This document shows positions 1 through 8,204 of a stretch of 64,000 nucleotides of DNA, in pieces (the stretch's first letter is position 1; each line of letters opens with the position of its first letter). A program made the position numbers and the translations under genes. Location: the NCBI GenBank assembly GCA_963777775.1, contig CAVZRL010000009.1, positions 620,001 through 684,000 of the forward strand, given 5' to 3'. This stretch comes from WHSW01 sp963777775 (lineage in GTDB: Bacteria > Actinomycetota > Thermoleophilia > Solirubrobacterales > 70-9). Under the pieces are notes generated by a model. The model was not told the origin of the DNA, ran no database searches, and saw nothing but the letters and a program-made list of their open reading frames with translations.

Positions 1-321
1 GCGCCCGGCCGGGATCGGGATCGTGCAGAGCACGAGCGTCGCGACCGCGGTGTCGAAGCGGTGATCCCCGAACGGGAGTCGCTCGGCGCCGATCTCGACC
101 AGCTCGTGCTCGAACCGCGGCGGGTTCGCTGCGATCTTGGCGCGCAGGCGCCGGGCCATGTGCGGGTCCGGTTCGATCAGGGTGACCGACTCCACCTGGT
201 CCGGATAGGCGGCGAGATTGGCCCCGGTGCCGGCGCCCAGCTCGAGCACGCGGCCACGCGCCGCGGCGAGCAGGTCGGCGCGCAGCTGCGCAAGCCCCGC
301 CTTCTCCGAGCCGGCGAGCAT
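1..321 (-). CDS. Class I SAM-dependent methyltransferase, C-terminus cut by window edge
   Basis: The readable part is about 107 residues. It contains the glycine-rich SAM-binding loop VLELGAGTGANL, the acidic end of strand 2 (LIEPDPHMARRL) and a later RFDTAVATLVLC segment. This is the order of motifs I, post-I and II in UbiE-like class I methyltransferases, so it transfers a methyl group from SAM to an unknown substrate. ATG at 321 is the only in-frame ATG/GTG/TTG, but family members usually have another 10-20 residues before it, so the start may be non-standard. It is divergent from the GYD gene. The C-terminal half lies beyond base 1. Confidence 0.7.
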   Translation of the reverse strand, partial: MLAGSEKAGLAQLRADLLAAARGRVLELGAGTGANLAAYPDQVESVTLIEPDPHMARRLRAKIAANPPRFEHELVEIGAERLPFGDHRFDTAVATLVLCTIPIPAGR

Positions 322-468
322 GCGGTCGTAGATCGGCCGCCACGATCGGGTGCCCGGGCACCCGACGATTGTCGCGGAATCCGAGCCGCCGGACTTGCGC
401 CCCGCCGCTCGACGTGAAAGAAAGGGGGTTGCGAGCTGTCGGCCGCCGAATCCGGAGGAGGAAGAACG

Positions 469-750
469 ATGCCGACCTACATCATGCTCACCCGCCTGAC
501 CTCGGACGGAGTGAAGACGATCAAGGACAATCCCGGCAGGGTGCAGGAGGTGGCCCGGGAAGTCGAGCAGCTCGGGGTCAAGGTGCTCGATCAGTGGGCG
601 ACGCTGGGCGCGTACGACTTCATCAGCGTCGTTGAGGCGCCCGACGAGAAGACGATGGCCAAGCTCTCGGTCGAGATGGGCTCGCGCGGCACGGTGATGA
701 ACGAGACGCTGACCGCGATCGACGTCGAGGAGTTCACCCAAGCGCTATGA
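469..750 (+). CDS. GYD domain protein
   Basis: This 93-residue protein matches the small GYD family (DUF1791-like ferredoxin-fold dimers). It opens with PTYIMLTRLTSDGVKTI, and the family's name motif appears as GAYDFISVVEAPD near residue 47. The biochemical role of the family is not established. The start is well supported by the ribosome-binding site GGAGGAGG a few bases upstream. Its stop overlaps the purD start (ATGA), so the two are likely co-translated. That suggests a housekeeping partner of the purine operon, although no direct link is known. Confidence 0.75.
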   Translation: MPTYIMLTRLTSDGVKTIKDNPGRVQEVAREVEQLGVKVLDQWATLGAYDFISVVEAPDEKTMAKLSVEMGSRGTVMNETLTAIDVEEFTQAL

Positions 751-2024
751 GCCGGGTGCTGGTCGTTGGCGGGGGCGGGCGCGAGCACGCGATCGTGCGG
801 GCGCTCGCGCGCTCGCCGAGCCGCCCGGAGCTGCTCTGCGCACCGGGCAACGCCGGGATCGCGCGGGACGCCGACTGCGTGCAGCTCGCCGGCGAGGGCA
901 CGGCCGCGGTCGTCGAGGCGGCGCGGGCACATTCCTGCGACCTGGTCGTGGTCGGCCCTGAGGCGCCGCTGGTCGACGGAGTCGTCGACGCGCTCGAGGC
1001 GAGCGGGATCCCGGCCTTCGGGCCCTCCGCGGACGCCGCCCGGCTCGAGGGCTCCAAGGTCCACGCGAAGGCGATCATGGCCGAGGCGGGGGTGCCGACC
1101 GCCGCCCACTCCGTCCTGCGCCGCCGCGAGCAGGCGCTCGAACAGGTCGCCCGGGCCTCGTACCCGGCGGTGCTGAAGGCCGATGGGCTCGCCGCCGGCA
1201 AGGGGGTGATTATCTGCGCGAGCGAGGACGAGGCCCGCGACGCGATCGCGACCTTCTTCGTCGAGCGGCGCTTCGGCAAGACACAGGTGGTGCTCGAGGA
1301 GCACCTGGAGGGAACCGAGCTCTCGCTGCTCGCGCTCTGCGACGGCGAGAACGTGCTCCCGCTCGCCCCGGCCCAGGACTACAAGCGGATCTTCGATGGT
1401 GACCTCGGGCCGAACACCGGCGGGATGGGCAGCTACTCGCCTGTCGCGGGCTTCGACCCCGAGCGGGTCGAACGGCTCGCCGACGCGGTTCACCGGCCGG
1501 TCGTCGAGCTGATGCGCCTTCGTGGTACCCCGTTTCATGGAGTGCTCTACGCCGGCCTGATGCTGACCGATGCCGGACCAAAGGTGCTCGAATACAACTG
1601 CCGGTTCGGCGATCCCGAGACCCAGGCGGTGCTGCCCCGGCTCGAGTCCGACCTGCTCGAGCTCTGCCGCCGCGCCCGCGAGCCGGGCGGGCTCTCCGGA
1701 GCACAGGCGCTGTTCGCGCCCGATTGGGCGGTCACCGTGGTCCTCGCCTCGGCCGGCTATCCCGAGAGCTCGTCGACGGGTGATCCGATCACCGGCCTCG
1801 ACGCCGTCCCCGACGGAGTCGAGGTCACCCACGCGGGCACCGCGCAAGCCGACGACGACATCGTCACCGCCGGTGGGCGGGTGCTGAACGTGACCGGGCT
1901 CGGGCCGACGCCAGGCGAGGCCCGCGAACGCGCCTACGCCGCCGCCGAGCTGATCGAGTTCGATGGCATGCAGATGCGCACCGACATCGCCGAGCGGGCG
2001 GTGGCCGCCCTGGCGGCGAGCTGA
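747..2024 (+). CDS. purD: Phosphoribosylamine-glycine ligase (GARS)
   Basis: The enzyme joins glycine to phosphoribosylamine with ATP, step 2 of de novo purine synthesis, in the cytoplasm. The 425-residue length is normal for the family. The N-terminal Rossmann-like domain starts VLVVGGGGREHA (residues 4-15). The ATP-grasp domain carries KADGLAAGKGV (about 144-154). The GDPETQ motif near residue 290 lies in the family signature that binds Mg-ATP. The ATG overlaps the stop of the GYD gene by four bases. purE follows 15 bases after the stop, so purD-purE-purB read as one operon. Confidence 0.95.
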   Translation: MSRVLVVGGGGREHAIVRALARSPSRPELLCAPGNAGIARDADCVQLAGEGTAAVVEAARAHSCDLVVVGPEAPLVDGVVDALEASGIPAFGPSADAARLEGSKVHAKAIMAEAGVPTAAHSVLRRREQALEQVARASYPAVLKADGLAAGKGVIICASEDEARDAIATFFVERRFGKTQVVLEEHLEGTELSLLALCDGENVLPLAPAQDYKRIFDGDLGPNTGGMGSYSPVAGFDPERVERLADAVHRPVVELMRLRGTPFHGVLYAGLMLTDAGPKVLEYNCRFGDPETQAVLPRLESDLLELCRRAREPGGLSGAQALFAPDWAVTVVLASAGYPESSSTGDPITGLDAVPDGVEVTHAGTAQADDDIVTAGGRVLNVTGLGPTPGEARERAYAAAELIEFDGMQMRTDIAERAVAALAAS

Positions 2025-2039
2025 ACCGAAAGGAGGAGC

Positions 2040-2549
2040 GTGGAGATCCAGGAGCCAACGCCGAGCACCGGGCCGGAGGTCGGTGCGCCGGGCACCGGGC
2101 CACCCGAGACGAGGACGGAGGTCGAGGCCGCGTTCGAGGAGATCGAGGTCGACGCGCCCCGGGTCGGGATCATTCTCGGCTCGAAGAGCGACAAGCCGAA
2201 GATGCGTCCCGCCGGCGAGGCCCTGCAGGAGGCGGGAATCAGCTACGAGGTGCGGGTGATGAGCGCGCACCGCGACCCCGAGAAGGTGCGCGAGTACTGC
2301 CACGCGGCTCGAATGAGGGGACTGAGGGTGCTGATCGCCGGCGCCGGTATGTCCGCCGCCCTGCCCGGGGTCGCCGCGGCGCACACCGACCTGCCGGTGA
2401 TCGGGGTTCCGATCCTCGGCAAGAGCCTGGGCGGGCTCGACGCGCTGCTCTCCGCCGTGCAGATGCCCCCGGGGGTGCCGGTGGCATGCGTCGCGATCGA
2501 CGGGGCCAAGAACGCCGGGTTGCTGGCCGCGCGAATAATCAGCGCGTGA
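2040..2549 (+). CDS. purE: N5-carboxyaminoimidazole ribonucleotide mutase (class I-like)
   Basis: PurE makes the C4 carboxylate of the purine precursor (CAIR). The core begins near residue 41 with RVGIILGSKSD and contains SAHRDP (75-80, the conserved histidine) and a GAGMSAALPG loop. The GTG start is preceded by a strong AAGGAGGAG ribosome-binding site, so translation appears to include a 40-residue Pro/Glu/Thr-rich N-terminal extension that typical PurE (about 160 residues) lacks. The partner purK, usually adjacent in class I systems, is not in this window. The stop overlaps the purB start. Confidence 0.9.
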   Translation: MEIQEPTPSTGPEVGAPGTGPPETRTEVEAAFEEIEVDAPRVGIILGSKSDKPKMRPAGEALQEAGISYEVRVMSAHRDPEKVREYCHAARMRGLRVLIAGAGMSAALPGVAAAHTDLPVIGVPILGKSLGGLDALLSAVQMPPGVPVACVAIDGAKNAGLLAARIISA

Positions 2550-3871
2550 TCGGCCGCTACACGAGAGACGAGATCGGAGCGGTCTGGGGCGACGAGCGCC
2601 GGATGCAGGGCTGGCTCGAGGTCGAGCTGGCGGCCACCGACGCCTGGGCCGCACACGGCGAGGTGCCAGCGGTCGCGGCGAAGGCGTGCCGGGAGCGAGC
2701 CGCGTTCACGGTCGAGGCGGTGCGCGAGCGAGAGCGGGTCACCAACCACGACGTCGCCGCCTTCGTCGACGTCGTCTCGGCGTCGATCGGCGAGCACGGG
2801 CGCTGGGTTCACTACGGGCTCACCTCCTCCGATGTGCTCGACACCGCCCTGGCGCTGCAGCTGGTCGAGGCGGGGACGATCCTGGTCGCCGGCGCGACCG
2901 CCTACCGCGACGCCCTGGTCGCCAAGGCGCGCGAGCACGCCGAGACGCTGTGCGTCGGACGCACCCACGGCGTCCACGCCGAGCCGACGACCTTCGGGCT
3001 GAGGCTGGCGGGCTTCGCGTTTGAGGCCGACCGCAACCTCGACCGCCTGCGGCGGGCGTTCGAGCAGGCCGCGGTCGGCAAGCTCTCGGGCGCCGTTGGC
3101 AGCTATGCCTCGATCCCGCCCGAGGTCGAGGCCAGCGTCATGGACGCGCTGGGGCTGCGCGCCGAGGACGCCTCGACCCAGGTCGTGCCGCGCGACCGTC
3201 ACGCGGAGGTGCTCGGCGCGGTGGCGCTCGCGGGAGCCGGGCTGGAGCGGTTCGCGCAGGAGGTCCGCAACCTGCAGCGGACCGAGGTGCGCGAGGTCGA
3301 GGAGCCGTTCGCGTCGGGATCGCAGAAGGGCTCCTCGGCGATGCCCCACAAGCGCAACCCGATCACCAGCGAGCGGATCTGCGGGCTGGCCCGAGTCCTG
3401 CGCGGGTACTCGCAAGCCGGATTGGAGAACGTCGTTCTCTGGCACGAGCGCGACATCTCGCACTCGGGGGCCGAGCGGGTGATCCTGCCGGACGCGACGA
3501 TCCTGCTCGATTACATGCAGCACCTGGCGACCGGGCTGGTCGAGGGGATGACGGTCCACGCCGATCGGATGCGCGCCAACCTCGAGCTCACCCACGGCGC
3601 GCTGTTCAGCCAGCGGGCGCTGACCGCGCTGATCGAGGCCGGGATGACCCGCGACGAGGCCTATCGCCTGGTCCAGGAAGCGGCGCAGCAGGCTTGGGAC
3701 GAGGGGACGCCGTTCCGTGATCTGCTCAGCAAGGCGATCGCCGTGCACCGCGACAGCCCCGGGCGCGACGCGGAGGAGCTGGCGCGCGTTGATTTGGACA
3801 CGGTGCTCGATCCCGACGCCTACCTCGCGCAGGTGCCCGAGGTGCTCGCCCGGCTCGATCGGCTCGGCTGA
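2546..3871 (+). CDS. purB: Adenylosuccinate lyase
   Basis: The enzyme removes fumarate from SAICAR and from adenylosuccinate, two steps of purine synthesis. It belongs to the aspartase/fumarase superfamily. The signature GSSAMPHKRNP sits at residues 262-272, and the RTHGVHAEPTTFG segment with active-site histidines lies near 139-151. The start chosen is GTG at 2546, overlapping the purE stop (GTGA). The product then begins IGRYTRDEI, as homologues do, giving 441 residues; an in-frame upstream start would only add a non-conserved tail. The next gene is on the opposite strand. Confidence 0.95.
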   Translation: MIGRYTRDEIGAVWGDERRMQGWLEVELAATDAWAAHGEVPAVAAKACRERAAFTVEAVRERERVTNHDVAAFVDVVSASIGEHGRWVHYGLTSSDVLDTALALQLVEAGTILVAGATAYRDALVAKAREHAETLCVGRTHGVHAEPTTFGLRLAGFAFEADRNLDRLRRAFEQAAVGKLSGAVGSYASIPPEVEASVMDALGLRAEDASTQVVPRDRHAEVLGAVALAGAGLERFAQEVRNLQRTEVREVEEPFASGSQKGSSAMPHKRNPITSERICGLARVLRGYSQAGLENVVLWHERDISHSGAERVILPDATILLDYMQHLATGLVEGMTVHADRMRANLELTHGALFSQRALTALIEAGMTRDEAYRLVQEAAQQAWDEGTPFRDLLSKAIAVHRDSPGRDAEELARVDLDTVLDPDAYLAQVPEVLARLDRLG

Positions 3872-3876
3872 GCCGA

Positions 3877-5229
3877 TCAGGCGATCAGCGCGCGCGTCCC
3901 GAGCGCCGGCGACAGGGTGACGTTGCGGCGTACCGGGCGCTCGAGCTCGGGCGTCGCCGCACGGAGCTCGACCTCGCGCAGGATCGTCTCGATCGCGATC
4001 CGCATCTCGAACTGGGCGAAGGCGGCGCCGATGCAGCGTCTGGTGCCGCCTCCGAACGGGATCCAGGAGAAGGTGTCGGGTGGCTCGGCGACGAGGAACC
4101 GCTCGGGCCGGAAAGCGTAGGGGTCCTCGTAGACGTCGGACCTGGTGTGGACGAGGTAGATCCCGGCCATCACCACCGTCCCCCGAGGCAGCCCGAACCC
4201 GCCCAGCTCGGCCTCGGCGCGCAGCTTGCGGCCGGTGAACGGGACCACCGGGCGCACCCGCAGCGCCTCGTTGACGACCGCGTCCAGGTACTCGTGGTCG
4301 CCGGCCTCGACTTCGGCGCGCAGCCGCTGGTGGGCGTCGCGGTCGTGAAGCAGCAGGTCGAAGGCCCAGGCGAGACCGGTCGCAGTCGTCTCGTGGCCGG
4401 CCAGCAGCAGGGTCATGAGCTGGTCGCGAAGCTCGGCGTCGCCCATCCGGGACCCGTCCTCGAAGCGGGCGGAGACCAGCAGCGAGAGGATGTCCTCGCG
4501 CGAGCCCACCTGCGGGTCGGCGCGCCGCTCGGCGATCTCGTGATGCAGTGCCCGGTCGGCGCGTCCGCGCAGCTCGTTGAGGCGCCGGTAGAGCGGCAGC
4601 CGGCGAAGGCCCGGGATCGCGTAGCCGACCGCGGCCGGGGACGCCGTCGAAGCGAGGATCTCGACAAGCGCCTCGCTGAGCGCGCGCCTGCGTCCTGCGT
4701 CCTCGACCCCGAACACCGCCCGCAGGATCACCTCGAGCGTGATCGCCTGCATGCTCGGGTGGAGTGCGATCTCCTCGCCCCGGGGCCAGGACGCGATCGC
4801 GCGCTCGGTCGCCTCGCGGATCACTTCCTCGTAGGCGCGCATGCGCTGGCCGTGAAACGGCGGCAGCATCAGCTTGCGGCGACGCAGGTGCTCGTCGTCC
4901 TCCTGCAGGAGCAGCGAGCCGGGGCCGAGCAGCGGCTCGAGGATCACGTTGCGCCCGGGGGCGATCGTGTTCACCCTGTCGGCGGCGAACAGCGCCTTCA
5001 GCGACGGCGGGTCGGAGATGAAGACGACGTCGCCCGGCCCGTAGAGCCGGGCCTGGAAGGTCTCGCCCAGCTCCCGTCGCGAGCGCTCGAGGAAGGCGAT
5101 CGGCCGGCCGACGAAGCGGGCGGTCTGCACCGATCTCGGCAGGCGCACCCGCGGCGGCGGCCAGGTGCCGTCGCGGGGCCGCGGCGTCTCCCGATCGCCG
5201 CGCGCCGCCGCCTCGGTCGCGGTGCTCAC
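3877..5229 (-). CDS. Cytochrome P450
   Basis: A 450-residue class I-type bacterial P450 without a membrane anchor. The oxygen-binding I-helix motif is AGHETT (277-282), the K-helix ExxR is EALR (321-324), PERF follows near 375, and the heme loop is FGGGTRRCIG with thiolate ligand Cys399. The general organisation recalls actinobacterial CYP families that hydroxylate lipids or terpenoids, but the substrate cannot be read from sequence. The GTG start overlaps the stop of csoR (GTGA), so a copper-type repressor and a P450 share one transcript and are translationally coupled. No ferredoxin or reductase gene is adjacent. Confidence 0.93.
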   Translation of the reverse strand: MSTATEAAARGDRETPRPRDGTWPPPRVRLPRSVQTARFVGRPIAFLERSRRELGETFQARLYGPGDVVFISDPPSLKALFAADRVNTIAPGRNVILEPLLGPGSLLLQEDDEHLRRRKLMLPPFHGQRMRAYEEVIREATERAIASWPRGEEIALHPSMQAITLEVILRAVFGVEDAGRRRALSEALVEILASTASPAAVGYAIPGLRRLPLYRRLNELRGRADRALHHEIAERRADPQVGSREDILSLLVSARFEDGSRMGDAELRDQLMTLLLAGHETTATGLAWAFDLLLHDRDAHQRLRAEVEAGDHEYLDAVVNEALRVRPVVPFTGRKLRAEAELGGFGLPRGTVVMAGIYLVHTRSDVYEDPYAFRPERFLVAEPPDTFSWIPFGGGTRRCIGAAFAQFEMRIAIETILREVELRAATPELERPVRRNVTLSPALGTRALIA

Positions 5230-5522
5230 CGGGTCCTCGCGAAGCGCTCGACGGCGGTGAGCAGCTCGTCGATCTTCTCGTCCGCCTCGGTCCCGCCACG
5301 GGCGACCGCGTCGCGCACGCAGTGGTCGGTGTGGTCGGCGAGCAGCTTCAGCGAGACCCCCTCCAACGCCCGGGTCACCGCCGCGACCTGGGTCAGGACC
5401 TCGACGCAGTAGGCCTCGTCCTCGACCATCCTGCTCACGCCGCCGACTTGGCCCTCGATCCGCGCCAGCCGACGCAGGATCGCCTCCTTGTCCGCCACGT
5501 ATCCGGCCCCGTCGTTGCCCAC
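5226..5522 (-). CDS. csoR: CsoR-type copper-sensing repressor
   Basis: A 98-residue all-helical DUF156 repressor. Cys39, His64 and Cys68 fall at the exact spacing of the Cu(I) ligands of Mycobacterium tuberculosis CsoR (Cys36, His61, Cys65). This C-H-C set separates copper CsoR from nickel RcnR, formaldehyde FrmR and persulfide CstR relatives. Tyr38 next to the first cysteine is also conserved. Apo-CsoR normally represses, and copper releases it. A dyad operator sits 11 bases upstream of the start. The gene overlaps the P450 downstream and is divergent from the MOSC gene. No copper ATPase or chaperone is near, which is unusual. Confidence 0.92.
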   Translation of the reverse strand: MGNDGAGYVADKEAILRRLARIEGQVGGVSRMVEDEAYCVEVLTQVAAVTRALEGVSLKLLADHTDHCVRDAVARGGTEADEKIDELLTAVERFARTR

Positions 5523-5532
5523 GCCGGAAAAC

Positions 5533-5551
5533 TATACCGGGGTGGGGTATA
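5533..5551. promoter_or_regulatory. Candidate CsoR operator between csoR and the MOSC gene
   Basis: TATACCGGGGTGGGGTATA is a dyad with TATACC/GGTATA ends around a G-rich centre, the form of known CsoR operators. It lies between the divergent starts of csoR (5522) and the MOSC gene (5574), so one site could control both directions. Confidence 0.7.
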
Positions 5552-5573
5552 GGCAGGCCGTATCCTGGTCACG

Positions 5574-6026
5574 ATGCCGGGGACGGTCGAGCAGATCGCG
5601 ATCACGCCAACCGAGTCGGCGCTGCCGGAGGTGGTCGCCGCGGTCGAGGTGCTCGCCGAGCAGGGCCCACGCGGCGATCGCTACTTCCTCGCCGAGCCCG
5701 CCAAGCGTCCCGACGGCGGCGACCTGACCCTGATCGAGGCCGAGGCGCTGGAGTCGTTCAGCGCCGAGACCGGGATCCCGCTCAGCCACCAGGAGTCGCG
5801 GCGCAACGTGCTCACCCGGGGCGCCCGGCTCAATGAGCTGGTCGGGAGGCGGTTCCGGGTCGGTGAGGTCGAGTGCCTCGGGATCGAGCTCTGCGAGCCG
5901 TGCAGCCATCTGCAGGGCTTGACCCGGCCGGGGGTGCTGAAGGGGATGGTCGACCGCGGCGGGCTGCGCGTCGACGTGGTCCGCAGCGGCACGATCCGGG
6001 TCGGCGACGACCTGGTCGAGCTGTAG
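5574..6026 (+). CDS. MOSC domain protein
   Basis: A 150-residue stand-alone MOSC (molybdenum cofactor sulfurase C-terminal) domain. Typical features are the early GDRYF segment, DLTLIEAEAL, the SRRNVLTRG motif near residues 78-86 and the conserved cysteine region ELCEPCSHL near residue 104. MOSC proteins bind pterin-type molybdenum cofactor or carry a persulfide on the cysteine. The exact reaction of this small form is unknown. It starts 22 bases after the putative CsoR operator and runs divergently from csoR-P450. purC follows 14 bases after the stop. Confidence 0.85.
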   Translation: MPGTVEQIAITPTESALPEVVAAVEVLAEQGPRGDRYFLAEPAKRPDGGDLTLIEAEALESFSAETGIPLSHQESRRNVLTRGARLNELVGRRFRVGEVECLGIELCEPCSHLQGLTRPGVLKGMVDRGGLRVDVVRSGTIRVGDDLVEL

Positions 6027-6040
6027 GATCGCGCCCTTCG

Positions 6041-6895
6041 ATGAGCGGCTCCCTCTCCGACCTTCGCCTTCACGCCTCCGGCAAGGTCCGCGAGATCTAC
6101 GAAGTCGACGAGGACCTACTGATGGTCGCCTCCGACCGGATCTCCGCCTATGACGTGGTCCTGCCGACGCCGATCCCCGACAAGGGCCGGGTGCTGACGC
6201 AGATGTCGGTGTTCTGGTTCGAGACGACCGGCCGGATTTGCCCCAATCACTACCTGTCCCAGGACGTGCCCGCGGAGGTCGCGGGGCGGGCGCTGCGCGT
6301 CAGGCAGCTCGAGATGTATCCAGTCGAGTGCGTCGCCCGCGGCTACCTCTCGGGCTCGGGCTGGCGCGAGTACCGCGAGACGGGCGCCGTCTGCGGGATC
6401 GACCTGCCCGCCGGCCTGAGCGAGTCCGAGCAGCTCCCCGAGCCGATCTTCACACCGGCGACCAAGGCGGAGCTCGGCGAGCACGACGAGAACATCGACT
6501 TCGACCGCGCGGTTGAGGTGGTCGGCGACCGAGCGTTGATGGAGGAGCTGCGGCGGGTCACGCTCGGGCTCTACGAGCACGCCCGAGCCCACGCGGCGCA
6601 GCGCGGGATCATCATCGCCGACACCAAGTTCGAGTTCGGGTCCTCGCCCGGGGCGGAGGTCGTGCTCGCCGACGAGGTGCTGACGCCGGACTCGTCGCGC
6701 TTCTGGCCCGCCGCCGACTACGAACCGGGGCGCTCCCAGGCCTCGTTCGACAAGCAGTACGTACGCGACTGGCTCGACGAGTCGGGCTGGGACCATGCCC
6801 CGCCCGGGCCCGAGCTCCCCGACGAGGTGGTCGCCAACACTCGCGCCAAGTACGTGGAGGCGTACGAGCGGATCACCGAGCGCGACTTCGACTGA
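6041..6895 (+). CDS. purC: Phosphoribosylaminoimidazole-succinocarboxamide synthase
   Basis: The enzyme couples CAIR and aspartate using ATP. The sequence has the family landmarks GKVREIYEVDEDLLMVASDRISAYD split between residues 13 and 38, CVARGYLSGSGW near 97-108 and IADTKFEFG near 192-200. The ATG at 6041 gives 284 residues starting MSGSLSDLRLHASGKV, close to homologues. The frame is open upstream through the MOSC gene, but that part is not conserved. It follows the MOSC gene closely and precedes a sulfotransferase by 24 bases. Confidence 0.95.
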   Translation: MSGSLSDLRLHASGKVREIYEVDEDLLMVASDRISAYDVVLPTPIPDKGRVLTQMSVFWFETTGRICPNHYLSQDVPAEVAGRALRVRQLEMYPVECVARGYLSGSGWREYRETGAVCGIDLPAGLSESEQLPEPIFTPATKAELGEHDENIDFDRAVEVVGDRALMEELRRVTLGLYEHARAHAAQRGIIIADTKFEFGSSPGAEVVLADEVLTPDSSRFWPAADYEPGRSQASFDKQYVRDWLDESGWDHAPPGPELPDEVVANTRAKYVEAYERITERDFD

Positions 6896-6919
6896 GTCGA
6901 GTCCCCGTACGCTGGGGGC

Positions 6920-7918
6920 GTGAACCTGTTCGTCCTCGGCCTGCGCCGTTCGGGCACCACGATCGTCCACGACGCGCTGCTCGAGGACCCGGGCCTGCGC
7001 TGCTTCTACGAGCCGCTGCGCGAGGACACCGAGACGGTCGGCGGCGGGAGCGGGGCGCGCGACACGGACGCCTTCGCCGAGACCCGCGTGCTCCGCGAGC
7101 GCTTTCGCGCCGAGCGCTACCCGGAGCTGCAGATCGAGCTCTTCAACTGGGGCGGCCCGCGGGCGCCCGAGCTCGAGCTCGAGCCCGATCTCCCGGCCCA
7201 CGTCGGCGAGCTGCTCGCCTACCTGCTCGCCCAGGCCTCTGCGGTGGTGATCAAGGAGACCCGTTTGCACCACAAGCTCGCTGCGGTGGCGGAGATCGAC
7301 CCCGAGGCCGCGGTCGTGCACGTGCTCCGCGACCCGAGGGCGGTGACGGCCTCGACCCTGCTCGGGCGCCGCCGCCGGACCGACATCTATCCCGACGCCG
7401 ACGCCTTCTTCACCGCCCATACCGGCAGGCGCCTGTGGTCGAGCCGGCGGCTCTCCGAGGACGTGGCCGCGCGCCGGCGCTCGCTCGACCTGCCGGCCGA
7501 GATCCCCGACTTCCTGCGCCCGCTGCTGGTCTGGAAGTCAGCGTTCGAGACCACCGAGGGCGACGGGCGGCGCTTGTTCGGCGACCGCTTCGCGCGCCTG
7601 CGGCTCGAGGACCTGCGCTCCGATCCGCGGGCGGGTCTTGAGCGCGTTTACTCCCTGCTCGGTCGCCCGGCGCCCGAGCCGGTGGTCGGGTGGGCGAACG
7701 CGCAGATCAGGCGTGAGCAGGACATCCATCTCGAGGCGGACCCGCGCTGGGGACGCGCGGCGCGCCTGCTCGGGATGGAGGAGCAGCTCGAGCGCGCGGG
7801 GTACGCGGAGGTGCTCGCGACCGACGACGGCGCGCCGCTCGACCTGAGCCCGCCCGCGGCCGGCTCGCGGCTCGCCGGGTTCATGGGACGCGCTCGTCGA
7901 CGCCTCGCCGAACGCTAG
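6920..7918 (+). CDS. Sulfotransferase family protein 1
   Basis: A 332-residue PAPS-dependent type sulfotransferase. The phosphosulfate-binding loop is GLRRSGTT (7-14), and the 3'-phosphate region is VLRDPRAVTAS (from about 135). It is the most divergent of the five copies in this window: its N-terminus starts directly with the fold, and the 3' motif is RDPRAV rather than RDGRD. The start is GTG. The acceptor is unknown; relatives sulfate carbohydrates or lipids. It sits between purC and purS with gaps of 24 and 10 bases, so it is co-transcribed with purine genes. Confidence 0.85.
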   Translation: MNLFVLGLRRSGTTIVHDALLEDPGLRCFYEPLREDTETVGGGSGARDTDAFAETRVLRERFRAERYPELQIELFNWGGPRAPELELEPDLPAHVGELLAYLLAQASAVVIKETRLHHKLAAVAEIDPEAAVVHVLRDPRAVTASTLLGRRRRTDIYPDADAFFTAHTGRRLWSSRRLSEDVAARRRSLDLPAEIPDFLRPLLVWKSAFETTEGDGRRLFGDRFARLRLEDLRSDPRAGLERVYSLLGRPAPEPVVGWANAQIRREQDIHLEADPRWGRAARLLGMEEQLERAGYAEVLATDDGAPLDLSPPAAGSRLAGFMGRARRRLAER

Positions 7919-7928
7919 TGTCATCGGG

Positions 7929-8186
7929 GTGAAGGTCCGGGTCCTGATCCGCCCCAAGCAGGGCATCCTCGACCCGCAGGGAAAGGCGGTCGAGCGGGCG
8001 CTGCCGGCGCTCGGCTTCGACGGCGTCTCCGAGGTGCGGGTCGGGCGCCTGGTCGAGCTCGAGGCCGCAACCGAGGCCGACCTCGACTCGCTGTGCGAGA
8101 AGCTGCTCGCCAACCCGCTGATCGAGGATTACGAGATTGAACGACGGGCCGACCTGCCTACGACCCCGTCGGCCCCGGACGCGTAG
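7929..8186 (+). CDS. purS: Phosphoribosylformylglycinamidine synthase, PurS subunit
   Basis: The 85-residue PurS fold is evident: it begins KVRVLIRPKQGILDPQGKAVERAL and contains the family's GRLVELE stretch. PurS is the small scaffold that joins PurQ and PurL in three-subunit FGAM synthases. purQ follows 18 bases later, and a short-form PurL lies at 16.4 kb, so the three-protein enzyme is complete but split by the sulfotransferase island. The start is GTG. The C-terminal tail after about residue 77 (PTTPSAPDA) is a non-conserved extension. Confidence 0.93.
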   Translation: MKVRVLIRPKQGILDPQGKAVERALPALGFDGVSEVRVGRLVELEAATEADLDSLCEKLLANPLIEDYEIERRADLPTTPSAPDA

Positions 8187-8204
8187 CGGAGGAGCCGACG
8201 GGCA

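Noticed and set aside
591..2654. A 687-codon open frame on the minus strand across purD and purE
   Set aside because: It is antisense to well-defined purD/purE and shows Arg/Pro/Gly-rich composition without any family pattern; high GC keeps such frames open.
2243..5299. A 1018-codon minus-strand frame across purB and the P450
   Set aside because: It crosses two recognised genes in the wrong frame and has no motif of its own.
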